Source: Geoglobus sp. UBA235
GTDB taxonomy: Archaea; Halobacteriota; Archaeoglobi; Archaeoglobales; Archaeoglobaceae
Length of the DNA: 64,000 nucleotides
Direction of reading: 5' to 3'
Assembly (NCBI GenBank): GCA_002494725.1
Contig: DACG01000012.1
Location: 1 to 64,000, forward strand
The number at the start of each line of letters is the position of its first letter. Within the stretch, counting starts at the first letter, position 1. Under the pieces are notes generated by a model. That model was not told the origin of the DNA. It made no database searches and saw nothing but the letters and a program-made list of their open reading frames with translations. The position numbers and the translations under genes are program-made. Shown here piece after piece: positions 1 through 7,352 of the stretch.

Positions 1-60
1 AGGTGGTGTTTGTGTTAAGTGGGCAGATCCGTTTCAGTTTTAAGAATAGGAAGCTCTGAG

Positions 61-133
61 TGGGTCCGGCCGGATTCGAACCGGCGACCTCCTGCGTGTG
101 AGGCAGGCGTCATAACCGCTAGACCACGGACCC
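61..133 (-). tRNA. tRNA-Val (anticodon CAC)
   Basis: Read on the minus strand this folds as a full cloverleaf. The 7-bp acceptor stem GGGTCCG/CGGACCC pairs perfectly. The anticodon stem CCTGC/GCAGG encloses loop CTCACAC, giving anticodon CAC (valine, GTG codons). The T arm is GCCGG-TTCGAAT-CCGGC. The discriminator base is A at position 61, and CCA is not encoded. No intron is visible. Confidence 0.96.
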
Positions 134-569
134 TCTTGGACAGTTTATTGGATGGTGAGATGTGGTTTATGTCTTTTATGGTTTGTTTTATCTTCAACCG
201 GCTCAACAAACTTGGTTTTTAAATTTACTGCTTTTGTATGAGATGTTCCAATGATAGACATTTGAGCACACACTATGTCTCATCATATCACAAACTTAAC
301 TTGAAGAATCATTAATGGAGTGTGATGATTTTCAGGTAAAAATTTTGATATTATTAAATGTCAAGATCCTGTTATCCTCATTTGCAACTAGGCACAAAGT
401 CCTCACTGTCGAGACGGACATGTCTCAGACCTATTCTCTCTGATTCTGGGGCAGGTACCATATAAGAGAAACTTCTCCATCTGCCCCCTGATACTGAATC
501 TCTCTCCCCAGTCAGCCCCCACCTCAACACCCTTCCGATGAGAAATGCCGTAAACCATCTCTCAGATTT
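134..569. other. Intergenic region without a recognisable gene
   Basis: About 435 bases between tRNA-Val and the nitroreductase gene. The part nearest the tRNA is AT-rich. The only open frame of note is a 51-codon minus-strand frame at 403-558 starting ATG; it has no ribosome site and resembles nothing I know. A GTGATGA box occurs at 322-328, but no partner CTGA lies at the right distance, so a C/D guide RNA is not supported. Confidence 0.5.
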
Positions 570-1181
570 TCAGGTATCAATTTTTCTTCCAAAATAATTC
601 AGGCTTGCGATCTCATCAAGGTTTTTTCTGGGCTCTCTTGCCTTTTCTCCATCCTCATATCCTGCAGGAATCAGGACTTCAAGCCTGTAATCATCGGGAT
701 ATTTCAGAAGCTTGGCAACCTCATCTCTGTTTGGAGGGGTGTACGTAAGACTTGCAATTCCTCTCTCCTCCAGGGCAAGAAGGAGATAGCCAACAGCCAG
801 CCATACGGATTCCCTTGAGTACGGTGCCTTTTTGTACCCGAAGACAGCAATTATGTATGGAACATTGCTCAAAAACTCTTTTTTCCAGGTAAGACCTTTT
901 TTCCTGAGCCACTCTGCAAGATCTCCTCTGGCATTGGAGTAAAATTTTTTCTCACCATTCTCACACACCTCTCTGAGCTCTTCTTTCATTCTGTCATTTT
1001 CAACAACCACGAAGTGCCAGGGCTGGGCATTGCTGCCCGAAGGTGCTTCTTTTGCGATGTCAATGCACTCCAGTATGATTTTCAGATCAAATTTGTTCTT
1101 TTTGAACCTTCTCACACTCCTTCTTCTTCTGGCAAGTTCACCAACAATGGACTGATCGGACATTGATCTGCAATCTGTCAT
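570..1181 (-). CDS. Nitroreductase-family FMN oxidoreductase
   Basis: This 203-residue protein matches the compact archaeal/bacterial nitroreductase fold. It has an N-terminal basic RRRRSVRRF segment (the family's R-S-x-R-x-F FMN-phosphate contact), SGSNAQPWHF near residues 48-57, and a C-terminal GYEDGEKAREPRKNLDEI stretch typical of the family's last helix. Such enzymes use FMN and NAD(P)H to reduce nitro, quinone or flavin substrates in the cytoplasm; the substrate here is unknown. Met1 and Met7 are both possible starts and neither has a clear ribosome site. A decayed paralogue lies at 57.6-58.0 kb. Confidence 0.85.
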   Translation of the reverse strand: MTDCRSMSDQSIVGELARRRRSVRRFKKNKFDLKIILECIDIAKEAPSGSNAQPWHFVVVENDRMKEELREVCENGEKKFYSNARGDLAEWLRKKGLTWKKEFLSNVPYIIAVFGYKKAPYSRESVWLAVGYLLLALEERGIASLTYTPPNRDEVAKLLKYPDDYRLEVLIPAGYEDGEKAREPRKNLDEIASLNYFGRKIDT

Positions 1182-1237
1182 GCGGGCTTAAATTTTATGG
1201 ATACCGGCCAGTGAATCATCTCAACAGTCATCGAAAT

Positions 1238-1271
1238 TTTTAAATATCAGAATTCACTAACATAAGGTTAG
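1238..1271 (+). promoter_or_regulatory. hsp20 promoter with HSR1-type heat-shock operator
   Basis: A TATA element (ttttaaat, 1238-1245) is followed by the perfect dyad CTAAC-ATAAG-GTTAG at 1257-1271. It sits where transcription should begin, about 25 nt after the TATA box. CTAAC-N5-GTTAG is the site described for the Archaeoglobus fulgidus heat-shock repressor HSR1, which controls its own operon containing an hsp20 gene. The match is seen directly; repression of this gene is inferred. Confidence 0.8.
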
Positions 1272-1298
1272 GAAAAAAAAGTTAAGGAGGTGATGGGG

Positions 1299-1721
1299 AT
1301 GAGAGTATTTGACCCGTTTGAGGAGCTAAGAAGGATGCAGGAAAGGATTTCAAGGCTGATGGATGAGTTTGACAGATTTACAGTTCCGAGTGTTGAGAGA
1401 GGTTTCACAGCACCTGTTGATGTGATAGATGAGGGGGAAAGGCTGAGAGTTGTTGTTGATCTTCCGGGATTTGAAAAGAATGACATATCTGTTTACATTG
1501 AGGACAGCGACCTTGTTGTCAGGGCGAGAAGGGGAGAGGAAAAAGAGGAAAAAGGCAAAAACTATCTGAAGAGGGAAAGGAGTTTCGGAGAGGTTTACAG
1601 AAGGATCCCACTGCCATCAGATGTGGATCAGGACAGAATAAAGGCAAGGTACAACAACGGTGTTCTTGAGATAGAGATCCCAAAGGAGCAGAGGGCAAGG
1701 AGAGAGATCAGGATTGACTGA
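1299..1721 (+). CDS. hsp20: Hsp20 / alpha-crystallin small heat-shock protein
   Basis: A small heat-shock chaperone of 140 residues that would bind unfolding proteins in the cytoplasm as oligomers. The alpha-crystallin domain fills roughly residues 40-138, with TAPVDVIDEGERL opening it and the conserved NNGVLEIEIPK strand near the end. In-frame GTG 1290, ATG 1293 and ATG 1299 are all possible. The GGAGG at 1286-1290 lies 8 nt before ATG 1299, so that start is preferred. The gene stands alone behind an HSR1-type operator and ends in a T-run, convergent with the GTPase gene. Confidence 0.93.
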   Translation: MRVFDPFEELRRMQERISRLMDEFDRFTVPSVERGFTAPVDVIDEGERLRVVVDLPGFEKNDISVYIEDSDLVVRARRGEEKEEKGKNYLKRERSFGEVYRRIPLPSDVDQDRIKARYNNGVLEIEIPKEQRARREIRID

Positions 1722-1736
1722 TTTTTTAATTATTTT
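1722..1736 (+). terminator. T-rich terminator after hsp20
   Basis: A run of six T and then four T directly follows the hsp20 stop codon. Oligo-T tracts are the usual archaeal intrinsic termination signal. The tract overlaps the end of the convergent GTPase gene. Confidence 0.45.
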
Positions 1737-2794
1737 GCATAAATCGTCACAACATCTCCATCCTCAAGTCTGTGATCAATTCCAACTCTCTGGCCATCAA
1801 ATCTCACACTTTTCCCCCACACCCTTGCATATCTGAAGTTCTCAGCCATATCTCTGTGTATTTTCCTGCACACATCCTCAACAGTAGAGCCTTTTCTCAG
1901 AACCATTGGCTCCTTCTCCACTCTGTTTCCAGGGGGTTTCAGAAACACCCTTATGAACTCCAGCTTTCTGTATATTTCCTCAGCAAGTCTGTTGAGATTT
2001 GTACCCTTTTCTGCTGATAGCGGGATTGCTCCCTTCGGAATCTCTGCGTCCGGATAGAGGTCAATCTTGTTCACAACTGTTATGGAGGGAATGTACGCTC
2101 GGTTTCCCTGAATAGCATCTATGAGCCTGTCAATGGTTATATCCTCCCTTATCAGCACCTCTCCGTTGTGGATCCTGTACTCTCTCAGGATCTCCTTTAC
2201 AGTGTTCTCATCTATGGAGAGCTTTACAGTGGATTTTACGGTTATCCCTCCTGTTGCTCTTTTCCTGATAATCACATCAGGCGGTTTTTGATCGAGCCTT
2301 ATTCCGCCCTCATGGAGCTCTCTTTTCAGCACTTCAGTATTGTCAAGGGTAAAGACATCCACAACCAGAATTATAAGATCGGCATTCCTGACAGCAGCAA
2401 GTATTTCCCTTCCTCTCCCTCTGCCTTTCGATGCTCCCTCTATTATTCCCGGAACATCAACAATCTGTATTTTTGCACCGTTGTATTCGAGCATTCCCGG
2501 CACGGGTCTCAGTGTCGTGAAGTCATACTCTCCTATCTGACTTTTTGCTCCCGTCAGAGCATTTAGAATTGTTGATTTGCCAACAGAGGGGTAGCCAACA
2601 AGCACCGCTGTTGCATCTCCCTCTTTCCTGATAGCAAACTGCTCTCCTCCTGACTTTTTTCTCTGCCTCTCCGCCTCCTCCTTCAGTCTTGCAAGCTTTG
2701 CCTTTAGCCTGCCTATGTGGTGTTCTGTGGCCTTGTTGTATGGTGTTTTCCTTATCTCTTCCTCCAGTCTCCTTATCTCTGCCTGTATGTCCAT
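1730..2794 (-). CDS. DRG/OBG-family GTP-binding protein with TGS domain
   Basis: A 354-residue GTPase of the DRG branch, ribosome-associated in eukaryotes and archaea. A charged helical N-terminus (residues 1-48) precedes the G domain. GYPSVGKST at 67-75 is the P-loop, DVPG at 114-117 is G3, and NKID near residue 242 is G4. The DRG-typical insertion lies between G3 and G4, and a TGS domain occupies about residues 280-354. Its precise role in archaea is not established. It converges with hsp20. Confidence 0.93.
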   Translation of the reverse strand: MDIQAEIRRLEEEIRKTPYNKATEHHIGRLKAKLARLKEEAERQRKKSGGEQFAIRKEGDATAVLVGYPSVGKSTILNALTGAKSQIGEYDFTTLRPVPGMLEYNGAKIQIVDVPGIIEGASKGRGRGREILAAVRNADLIILVVDVFTLDNTEVLKRELHEGGIRLDQKPPDVIIRKRATGGITVKSTVKLSIDENTVKEILREYRIHNGEVLIREDITIDRLIDAIQGNRAYIPSITVVNKIDLYPDAEIPKGAIPLSAEKGTNLNRLAEEIYRKLEFIRVFLKPPGNRVEKEPMVLRKGSTVEDVCRKIHRDMAENFRYARVWGKSVRFDGQRVGIDHRLEDGDVVTIYAK

Positions 2795-2842
2795 TGACTT
2801 TCAAAAAATTGCTGCTTAATAAAAATCTTAGGAAAGAGAGGG

Positions 2843-4102
2843 TTAAAGATACTTCCTCGGATCTGCGATTTTTCCCTCGATTGCCGTCGCAACAGCAGTT
2901 GCAGGAGATGCGAGATATATCTCTGCTTCAGGATTCCCCATTCTCCCTCTGAAGTTCCTGTTCTGTGTCGAAACGCAGACCTCTCCATCTGCTAAAATTC
3001 CCATGTGTATTCCAACACACGGGCCACAGCCCGGAGGCAGTACAACCCCTCCTGCAGACACAATGGTTCTTATGTATCCAAGTTCATCCGCCTTCAGATA
3101 GATCTCCCTGCTTGCAGGACCTACGATGAATCTGACGTTCTCTGCAACCTTCCTGCCCTTCAGCATTTTTGCAACGATCTCTATATCACTCAGCCTCCCG
3201 TTTGTGCAGGTTCCAACAAACACCTGATCAACATAAACTCCCTCAGCATCACTCACAGGAGCAGCATTGTCAACGTTGTGGGGCTTTGAAAGCATGGGTT
3301 CAATGCTGTCAGCCTCAAAGAAGAACTCCTTCTCGTATTCAGCATCTTCATCGGGCTTTATTTCCCTGAACATCTCTTCCCTCCCTCTTTCCGCAAGAAA
3401 CCTTCTGGTCTCTCCATCACTCCTGAACAGTCCGGCTTTTGCACCACATTCAATGGCCATGTTTGCAATTGTAAGCCTTCCATCCATGTTCATGGAATCA
3501 ACTGTGTTTCCGTGAAACTCAAGAGCCTTGTATGTTGCTCCATCAACTCCAAGTTCTCCTATTACAGCGAGAATCAGGTCTTTTGGAAAAACACCCTTCT
3601 GGAACTCCCCGCTGACCTCAATTCTGAATGTTTCGGGAACTCTGAACCAGTTTTTTCCGAGGGCAATTGCAACTGCAACATCTGTTGATCCCATCCCTGT
3701 CGAGAACGCTCCCAGAGCGCCGTAAGTGCATGTGTGACTGTCTGCACCAACAACAAGATCACCGGGATTAACATATCTTTCAACCATGATCTGGTGTATT
3801 ATTCCCTCCCCCGGAGGGTTGAAATCGGCCCCTATCTCTGCTGAAAACTTTCTTATCAGCTTCTGATCATTGCTCAGCTCTTTTCTTGGAGATGGGGCAG
3901 CATGATCCACAAAAAAGTGTGTTATTCCGGCTCCCCTTATTTTCTCTGGGGGAATCCCCAGGGACTGGAGCTGTTTTATTGCGAGAGGAGCAGTACCATC
4001 CTGAAGTGCTATCTGATCTATTCTCGCAATTACAATGTCCCCCGCATGAGTATCCTGACCGCTTTTCTCTGAGAATATTTTTTCAGCGATTGTTTTGCCC
4101 AT
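2843..4102 (-). CDS. leuC: 3-isopropylmalate dehydratase-type large subunit (LeuC/aconitase family)
   Basis: A 419-residue large subunit of the split archaeal hydro-lyases that isomerise isopropylmalate (leucine), citramalate (isoleucine) or homocitrate-type substrates. The three [4Fe-4S] ligands are visible: Cys299 in GTCTNGR, and Cys359 and Cys362 in PGCGPCVG. DSHTCTYGALG at 121-131 is the family's substrate and cluster-binding segment. The small subunit (LeuD) is not adjacent, so which of the overlapping pathways it serves cannot be fixed from this window. The ilvD gene at 59 kb belongs to the same branched-chain pathway. Confidence 0.88.
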   Translation of the reverse strand: MGKTIAEKIFSEKSGQDTHAGDIVIARIDQIALQDGTAPLAIKQLQSLGIPPEKIRGAGITHFFVDHAAPSPRKELSNDQKLIRKFSAEIGADFNPPGEGIIHQIMVERYVNPGDLVVGADSHTCTYGALGAFSTGMGSTDVAVAIALGKNWFRVPETFRIEVSGEFQKGVFPKDLILAVIGELGVDGATYKALEFHGNTVDSMNMDGRLTIANMAIECGAKAGLFRSDGETRRFLAERGREEMFREIKPDEDAEYEKEFFFEADSIEPMLSKPHNVDNAAPVSDAEGVYVDQVFVGTCTNGRLSDIEIVAKMLKGRKVAENVRFIVGPASREIYLKADELGYIRTIVSAGGVVLPPGCGPCVGIHMGILADGEVCVSTQNRNFRGRMGNPEAEIYLASPATAVATAIEGKIADPRKYL

Positions 4103-4154
4103 GGGACAGAGGAAAGGGTATGAATATTTAAAAATTTTTTAAGTTTTCAGATGA

Positions 4155-6044
4155 TCAGAGGACAACAATTCCCCTCTCACTTGGTTTAAGCTTCATGAGG
4201 GGTTCAAGAGTCTCGGGGTTTACAACATAGCTTGACCTCTTTTTCCCAACAATCGCATCGTAAATTGCCCTCTTGGCTATTTTTCCACTTGTCTTGGGAA
4301 GCTCGGAAACAAACGCTATCAGGCCGGGTCTTGCTATCTTCCCTATGTCATTTTCAACCTTCTTGACTATCTTTTCTCCGGTTTCCTTTCCTGGATTCTC
4401 TGCAACAGCAAATATACCGATGACATTCCCCTTGACCCTGTCAGGGAGTCCAATTGCCGAAACTTCCCTTATTTCTGGAATCTCCATTGCGATCTGCTCT
4501 ATCTCTGTGAGCGATATTCTGTGTCCGCTGATGTTGAGCACATCATCAGCCCTCCCGACAATCCATATGTGTCCATCCTCATCTGCATATGCGTAATCTC
4601 CTGTGTAATAGATTCTCTTGCCGTATCTGCTCCAGTAAAACCTCACGTAGCTTCTTGTGTCTCCATTGAGCTCAAGCATGATTCCAGGAAACGGTCTCAT
4701 GATTGCCAGATTTCCGATCTCAAAGGGTTTTACAGGCTTTCCACCATCGTCGAGAATCGCGATCTCAAATCCCGGCAAGGGCTTTCCAACAGATGCCGGC
4801 TTCATTGGGGTGAGAGACGGAATCTGGGATATTACATGACCCCCAGTCTCGGTCTGCCACCATGTGTTGACAATGGGCACCCTTTCCCTTCCGACCTCTC
4901 TGTAAAGCCATATCCAGGTTTCGGGCTCAATCGGCTCTCCAACCGTCCCCATAAGCCTTACGGTTGAAATGTCATATTCTGAAGGATCGCATGTCTGTAT
5001 CATCCTCACAAGGGTTGGGACTGTGTAGAAGACAGTTACACCGTACTCCTCAATGATATCAAATGTTCTGCATTTGTCAGGGTAGTCCGGGGCTCCCTCG
5101 TAAATCAGGACAGTTGACCCAATTGATAGCGGACCATAAACTGCATAGCTGTGACCTGTGATCCATCCGAGGCTTGCAGTTGTCCAGATGATATCATCCT
5201 CCCTCAGGTCAAGAACCGTCTTGGATGTGGCGTACACGTGAACCAGATAACCTCCTGTTGAATGCACAACGCCCTTGGGTTCTGCAGTTGAACCACTTGT
5301 GTACATTATGAAGAGCGGGTGGTTTGAATCAAGAATTTCAGCCTCGCAGTGTCCTTTTCTGAGAATCTCGTGATACCAGATATCTCTGTTCTCATCAAAT
5401 TCCACGTCATTTCCTGCTCTCTTCACAACAACAACCTTCTTGATTGTTCCTGCCTGTTCAACTGCTCTGTCTGCCTTCTCTTTGAGATCTATCAGATTTC
5501 CCCTTCTGTAGTATCCATCTGCCGTTATAAGGAATTCCGCTCTGCTGTCCTTTATTCTGAAGCCCGCTGACTTTGCACTGAACCCCTCAAAGATGTATAT
5601 GTGGGTGGCTCCAATTCTGGCGCAGGCAAGCATTGAGATAATCCCCTCAGGTATGTTGGGCATGTAGATTGCAACTCTCGACCCCTTCCCAACTCCAATT
5701 GATTTTAACCCATTTGCTAAGGTATTCACCTCTCTGAAAAGCTGATAGTATGTGTAGGTTCTCTTCTCTCTGTTCTCTCCCTCCCAGATGATGGCAATTT
5801 TGTTCTTCTTGCCTGCATGTCTGTCAACACAGTTATAGCTTGCGTTCAGCTTTCCACCAACAAAGAACCTGAAAAATGGTGCCTTTGAGTCATCAAAAAA
5901 CTTTTCCCAGGGCTCAAACCACTCGAGTTCCCCGGCAAACTCCTCCCAGAACTCCACCCAGTTCTCATGGGCACGAGAATAAATGGTTGGATCTCTGATA
6001 TTCGCCTGTCTGGCAAACTCCTTTGGAGGATATATCCCGTTCAT
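4155..6044 (-). CDS. acs: Acetyl-CoA synthetase (AMP-forming)
   Basis: A 629-residue member of the adenylate-forming acyl-CoA synthetase family, converting acetate (or a short acid), ATP and CoA to acyl-CoA, AMP and PPi. The N-terminal ACAS domain runs from residue 20 to about 75. The phosphate loop YTSGSTAEPKG is at 248-258, WWQTETGGH near 395 is the acetate-pocket motif, and YTGDYAYADEDGHIWIVGR is the adenylation hinge region. Near residue 600 the catalytic-lysine loop reads PKTSGKIAKR, lacking the usual Arg of PKTRSGK. It is monocistronic, with a divergent promoter region shared with the glutaredoxin gene. Confidence 0.9.
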   Translation of the reverse strand: MNGIYPPKEFARQANIRDPTIYSRAHENWVEFWEEFAGELEWFEPWEKFFDDSKAPFFRFFVGGKLNASYNCVDRHAGKKNKIAIIWEGENREKRTYTYYQLFREVNTLANGLKSIGVGKGSRVAIYMPNIPEGIISMLACARIGATHIYIFEGFSAKSAGFRIKDSRAEFLITADGYYRRGNLIDLKEKADRAVEQAGTIKKVVVVKRAGNDVEFDENRDIWYHEILRKGHCEAEILDSNHPLFIMYTSGSTAEPKGVVHSTGGYLVHVYATSKTVLDLREDDIIWTTASLGWITGHSYAVYGPLSIGSTVLIYEGAPDYPDKCRTFDIIEEYGVTVFYTVPTLVRMIQTCDPSEYDISTVRLMGTVGEPIEPETWIWLYREVGRERVPIVNTWWQTETGGHVISQIPSLTPMKPASVGKPLPGFEIAILDDGGKPVKPFEIGNLAIMRPFPGIMLELNGDTRSYVRFYWSRYGKRIYYTGDYAYADEDGHIWIVGRADDVLNISGHRISLTEIEQIAMEIPEIREVSAIGLPDRVKGNVIGIFAVAENPGKETGEKIVKKVENDIGKIARPGLIAFVSELPKTSGKIAKRAIYDAIVGKKRSSYVVNPETLEPLMKLKPSERGIVVL

Positions 6045-6201
6045 AATTTATCACTATTAATAATGCCATGAACTGGTTATTTAAGGGTTTTTATTTTTCT
6101 CAGCAGAGAAGATCTCAAATACCGCTTCAGACTCAAATGCTTAATCATTAACCTCGCCCCACAGGCCAAAGATATATATTTGCTGAAGATCAGGAGAAAG
6201 C

Positions 6202-6459
6202 ATGGTGAAGGTATACGCTCTTTCAACGTGTCCCTACTGCAAGAAAACCCTGAAGTTTTTTGAGGAAAATGGCATTCAGGCTGATGTCGTTTTCATAGAC
6301 AAGCTTGACCCTGAAAAGAGAGAGCTGGCAATGAGAGAAGCTCACAGCTACGCAGGAATGTATGCTGTTCCTGTTGTTGTTCACGGCGATAAAGTTATAG
6401 TCGGATTCGACAGGGAAAAGCTGGAAAAGCTTGTGGAGGAGATCAGGGATGAGTCCTGA
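6202..6459 (+). CDS. Glutaredoxin/thioredoxin-like redox protein
   Basis: An 85-residue thioredoxin-fold protein with active site CPYC at 10-13 and a cis-proline loop (MYAVPVVV) near residue 55. It would exchange dithiols and disulfides in the cytoplasm. A strong TATA (gatatatatt, about 6171-6180) and AGGAGA precede ATG 6202. Its last 11 nt overlap the next gene, a ferredoxin-thioredoxin reductase catalytic chain. The pair therefore looks like a dedicated ferredoxin-to-protein disulfide relay. Confidence 0.92.
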   Translation: MVKVYALSTCPYCKKTLKFFEENGIQADVVFIDKLDPEKRELAMREAHSYAGMYAVPVVVHGDKVIVGFDREKLEKLVEEIRDES

Positions 6460-6790
6460 AGAGTACCTAAAGGTTATTGAAAGGATTGCCTCATCAAAAG
6501 GATGGAAACCCAACCCTGACAGGGAGATCCTTCTGGAGCTTGCGAGGGGACTCCTTGAAAACAGAGAAAAGCATGGAAGAGCATACTGCCCATGCAGGAT
6601 TGTAACCGGAGATTATGAAATAGACAGGAGAATAATCTGCCCCTGCATTTATGCCGGAGATGACATAGCCGAATATGGGAGGTGCTTCTGCGGGTTGTAT
6701 GTGAGCGAGGAGGTATTTTATGGCAGGAAAGAGGCACCTGTGGCCATTCCTGACAGACATGCAGAATTCATCTTCTCTTCGAGCAGATAA
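6449..6790 (+). CDS. Ferredoxin-thioredoxin reductase catalytic (beta) subunit homologue
   Basis: A 113-residue protein with the signature of FTR catalytic chains, three CxC pairs: CPC at 47-49, CPC at 64-66 and CFC at 79-81. In the plant enzyme these cysteines hold a [4Fe-4S] cluster next to a redox disulfide that receives electrons from ferredoxin. The start is ATG 6449 after GGAGGA at 6435-6440; an upstream TTG would bury the ribosome site. Translation is coupled to the glutaredoxin by an 11-nt overlap. No variable (alpha) FTR chain is present. Tail-to-tail overlap of 23 bp with the next gene. Confidence 0.9.
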   Translation: MSPEEYLKVIERIASSKGWKPNPDREILLELARGLLENREKHGRAYCPCRIVTGDYEIDRRIICPCIYAGDDIAEYGRCFCGLYVSEEVFYGRKEAPVAIPDRHAEFIFSSSR

Positions 6791-7310
6791 ACGAGTAGCT
6801 GCAGTATCTGCAGTACCAGGGATATGCTGAATACCTTCCAGAATGGATTCTGTCAAAAAACCTGAGGCTATCCCGAAACAGCTTTCTGCTGAACCTCACC
6901 CTGTATTCTCTGAACCTGTCTCCATTGAACTCAACTATCGACCCATTATCTCTCCCGGTCATTGCAAGATACAGATTGAGCTGTCCCAGCCAGTTTTTTG
7001 ATGGTTTTCTGAATTTCTCAACATGCTTGACCTCATAAACCCTGTCAGATGTTACAAAATCAGCCCTTCCTGATATTGTGTAGTTGTCAGCCACATATTT
7101 CAGGCTTACCTGCTCCCTGAACCAAATTTTATCTGCTTTCAGAACCTTCCTGAATTCATTCTCAGCCTTCTTTCCCCTTTCCAGCATTTCAGGTAAAATG
7201 GTGTCGAAGTCAGGATACTTTGTTTTCAGATAAATCCAGTATGGGCATCTGAAAACCCATGAGGCTATGTACCTCACAGCCTGAAGGATGAGCCTGGGGG
7301 ATATTAGCAT
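6768..7310 (-). CDS. Cas4-like RecB-family nuclease with Fe-S cysteines
   Basis: A 180-residue PD-(D/E)XK nuclease. The motif residues are visible as GRAD (Asp84), YEVK (Glu93, Lys95) and QLNLYL (Gln110). One N-terminal cysteine (Cys22) and three C-terminal ones (Cys167, Cys170, Cys176) match the [4Fe-4S] ligand pattern of Cas4. Cas4 proteins cut single-stranded DNA ends and trim CRISPR spacers. No other cas gene is nearby, so this is a solo Cas4-type protein whose role may be general DNA repair. It is convergent with the FTR gene. Confidence 0.8.
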   Translation of the reverse strand: MLISPRLILQAVRYIASWVFRCPYWIYLKTKYPDFDTILPEMLERGKKAENEFRKVLKADKIWFREQVSLKYVADNYTISGRADFVTSDRVYEVKHVEKFRKPSKNWLGQLNLYLAMTGRDNGSIVEFNGDRFREYRVRFSRKLFRDSLRFFDRIHSGRYSAYPWYCRYCSYSFICSKRR

Positions 7311-7352
7311 GAGGGCTGAAGCGAAAGTAAAAATCGCAATAATAACCAGGGA

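Noticed and set aside
322..440. C/D box guide RNA
   Set aside because: A C-box-like GTGATGA is present at 322-328, but the nearest CTGA is more than 100 nt away.
403..558. 51-codon minus-strand ATG frame after the nitroreductase
   Set aside because: No ribosome site, no recognisable motif and weak coding character; kept only as a remark on the gap.
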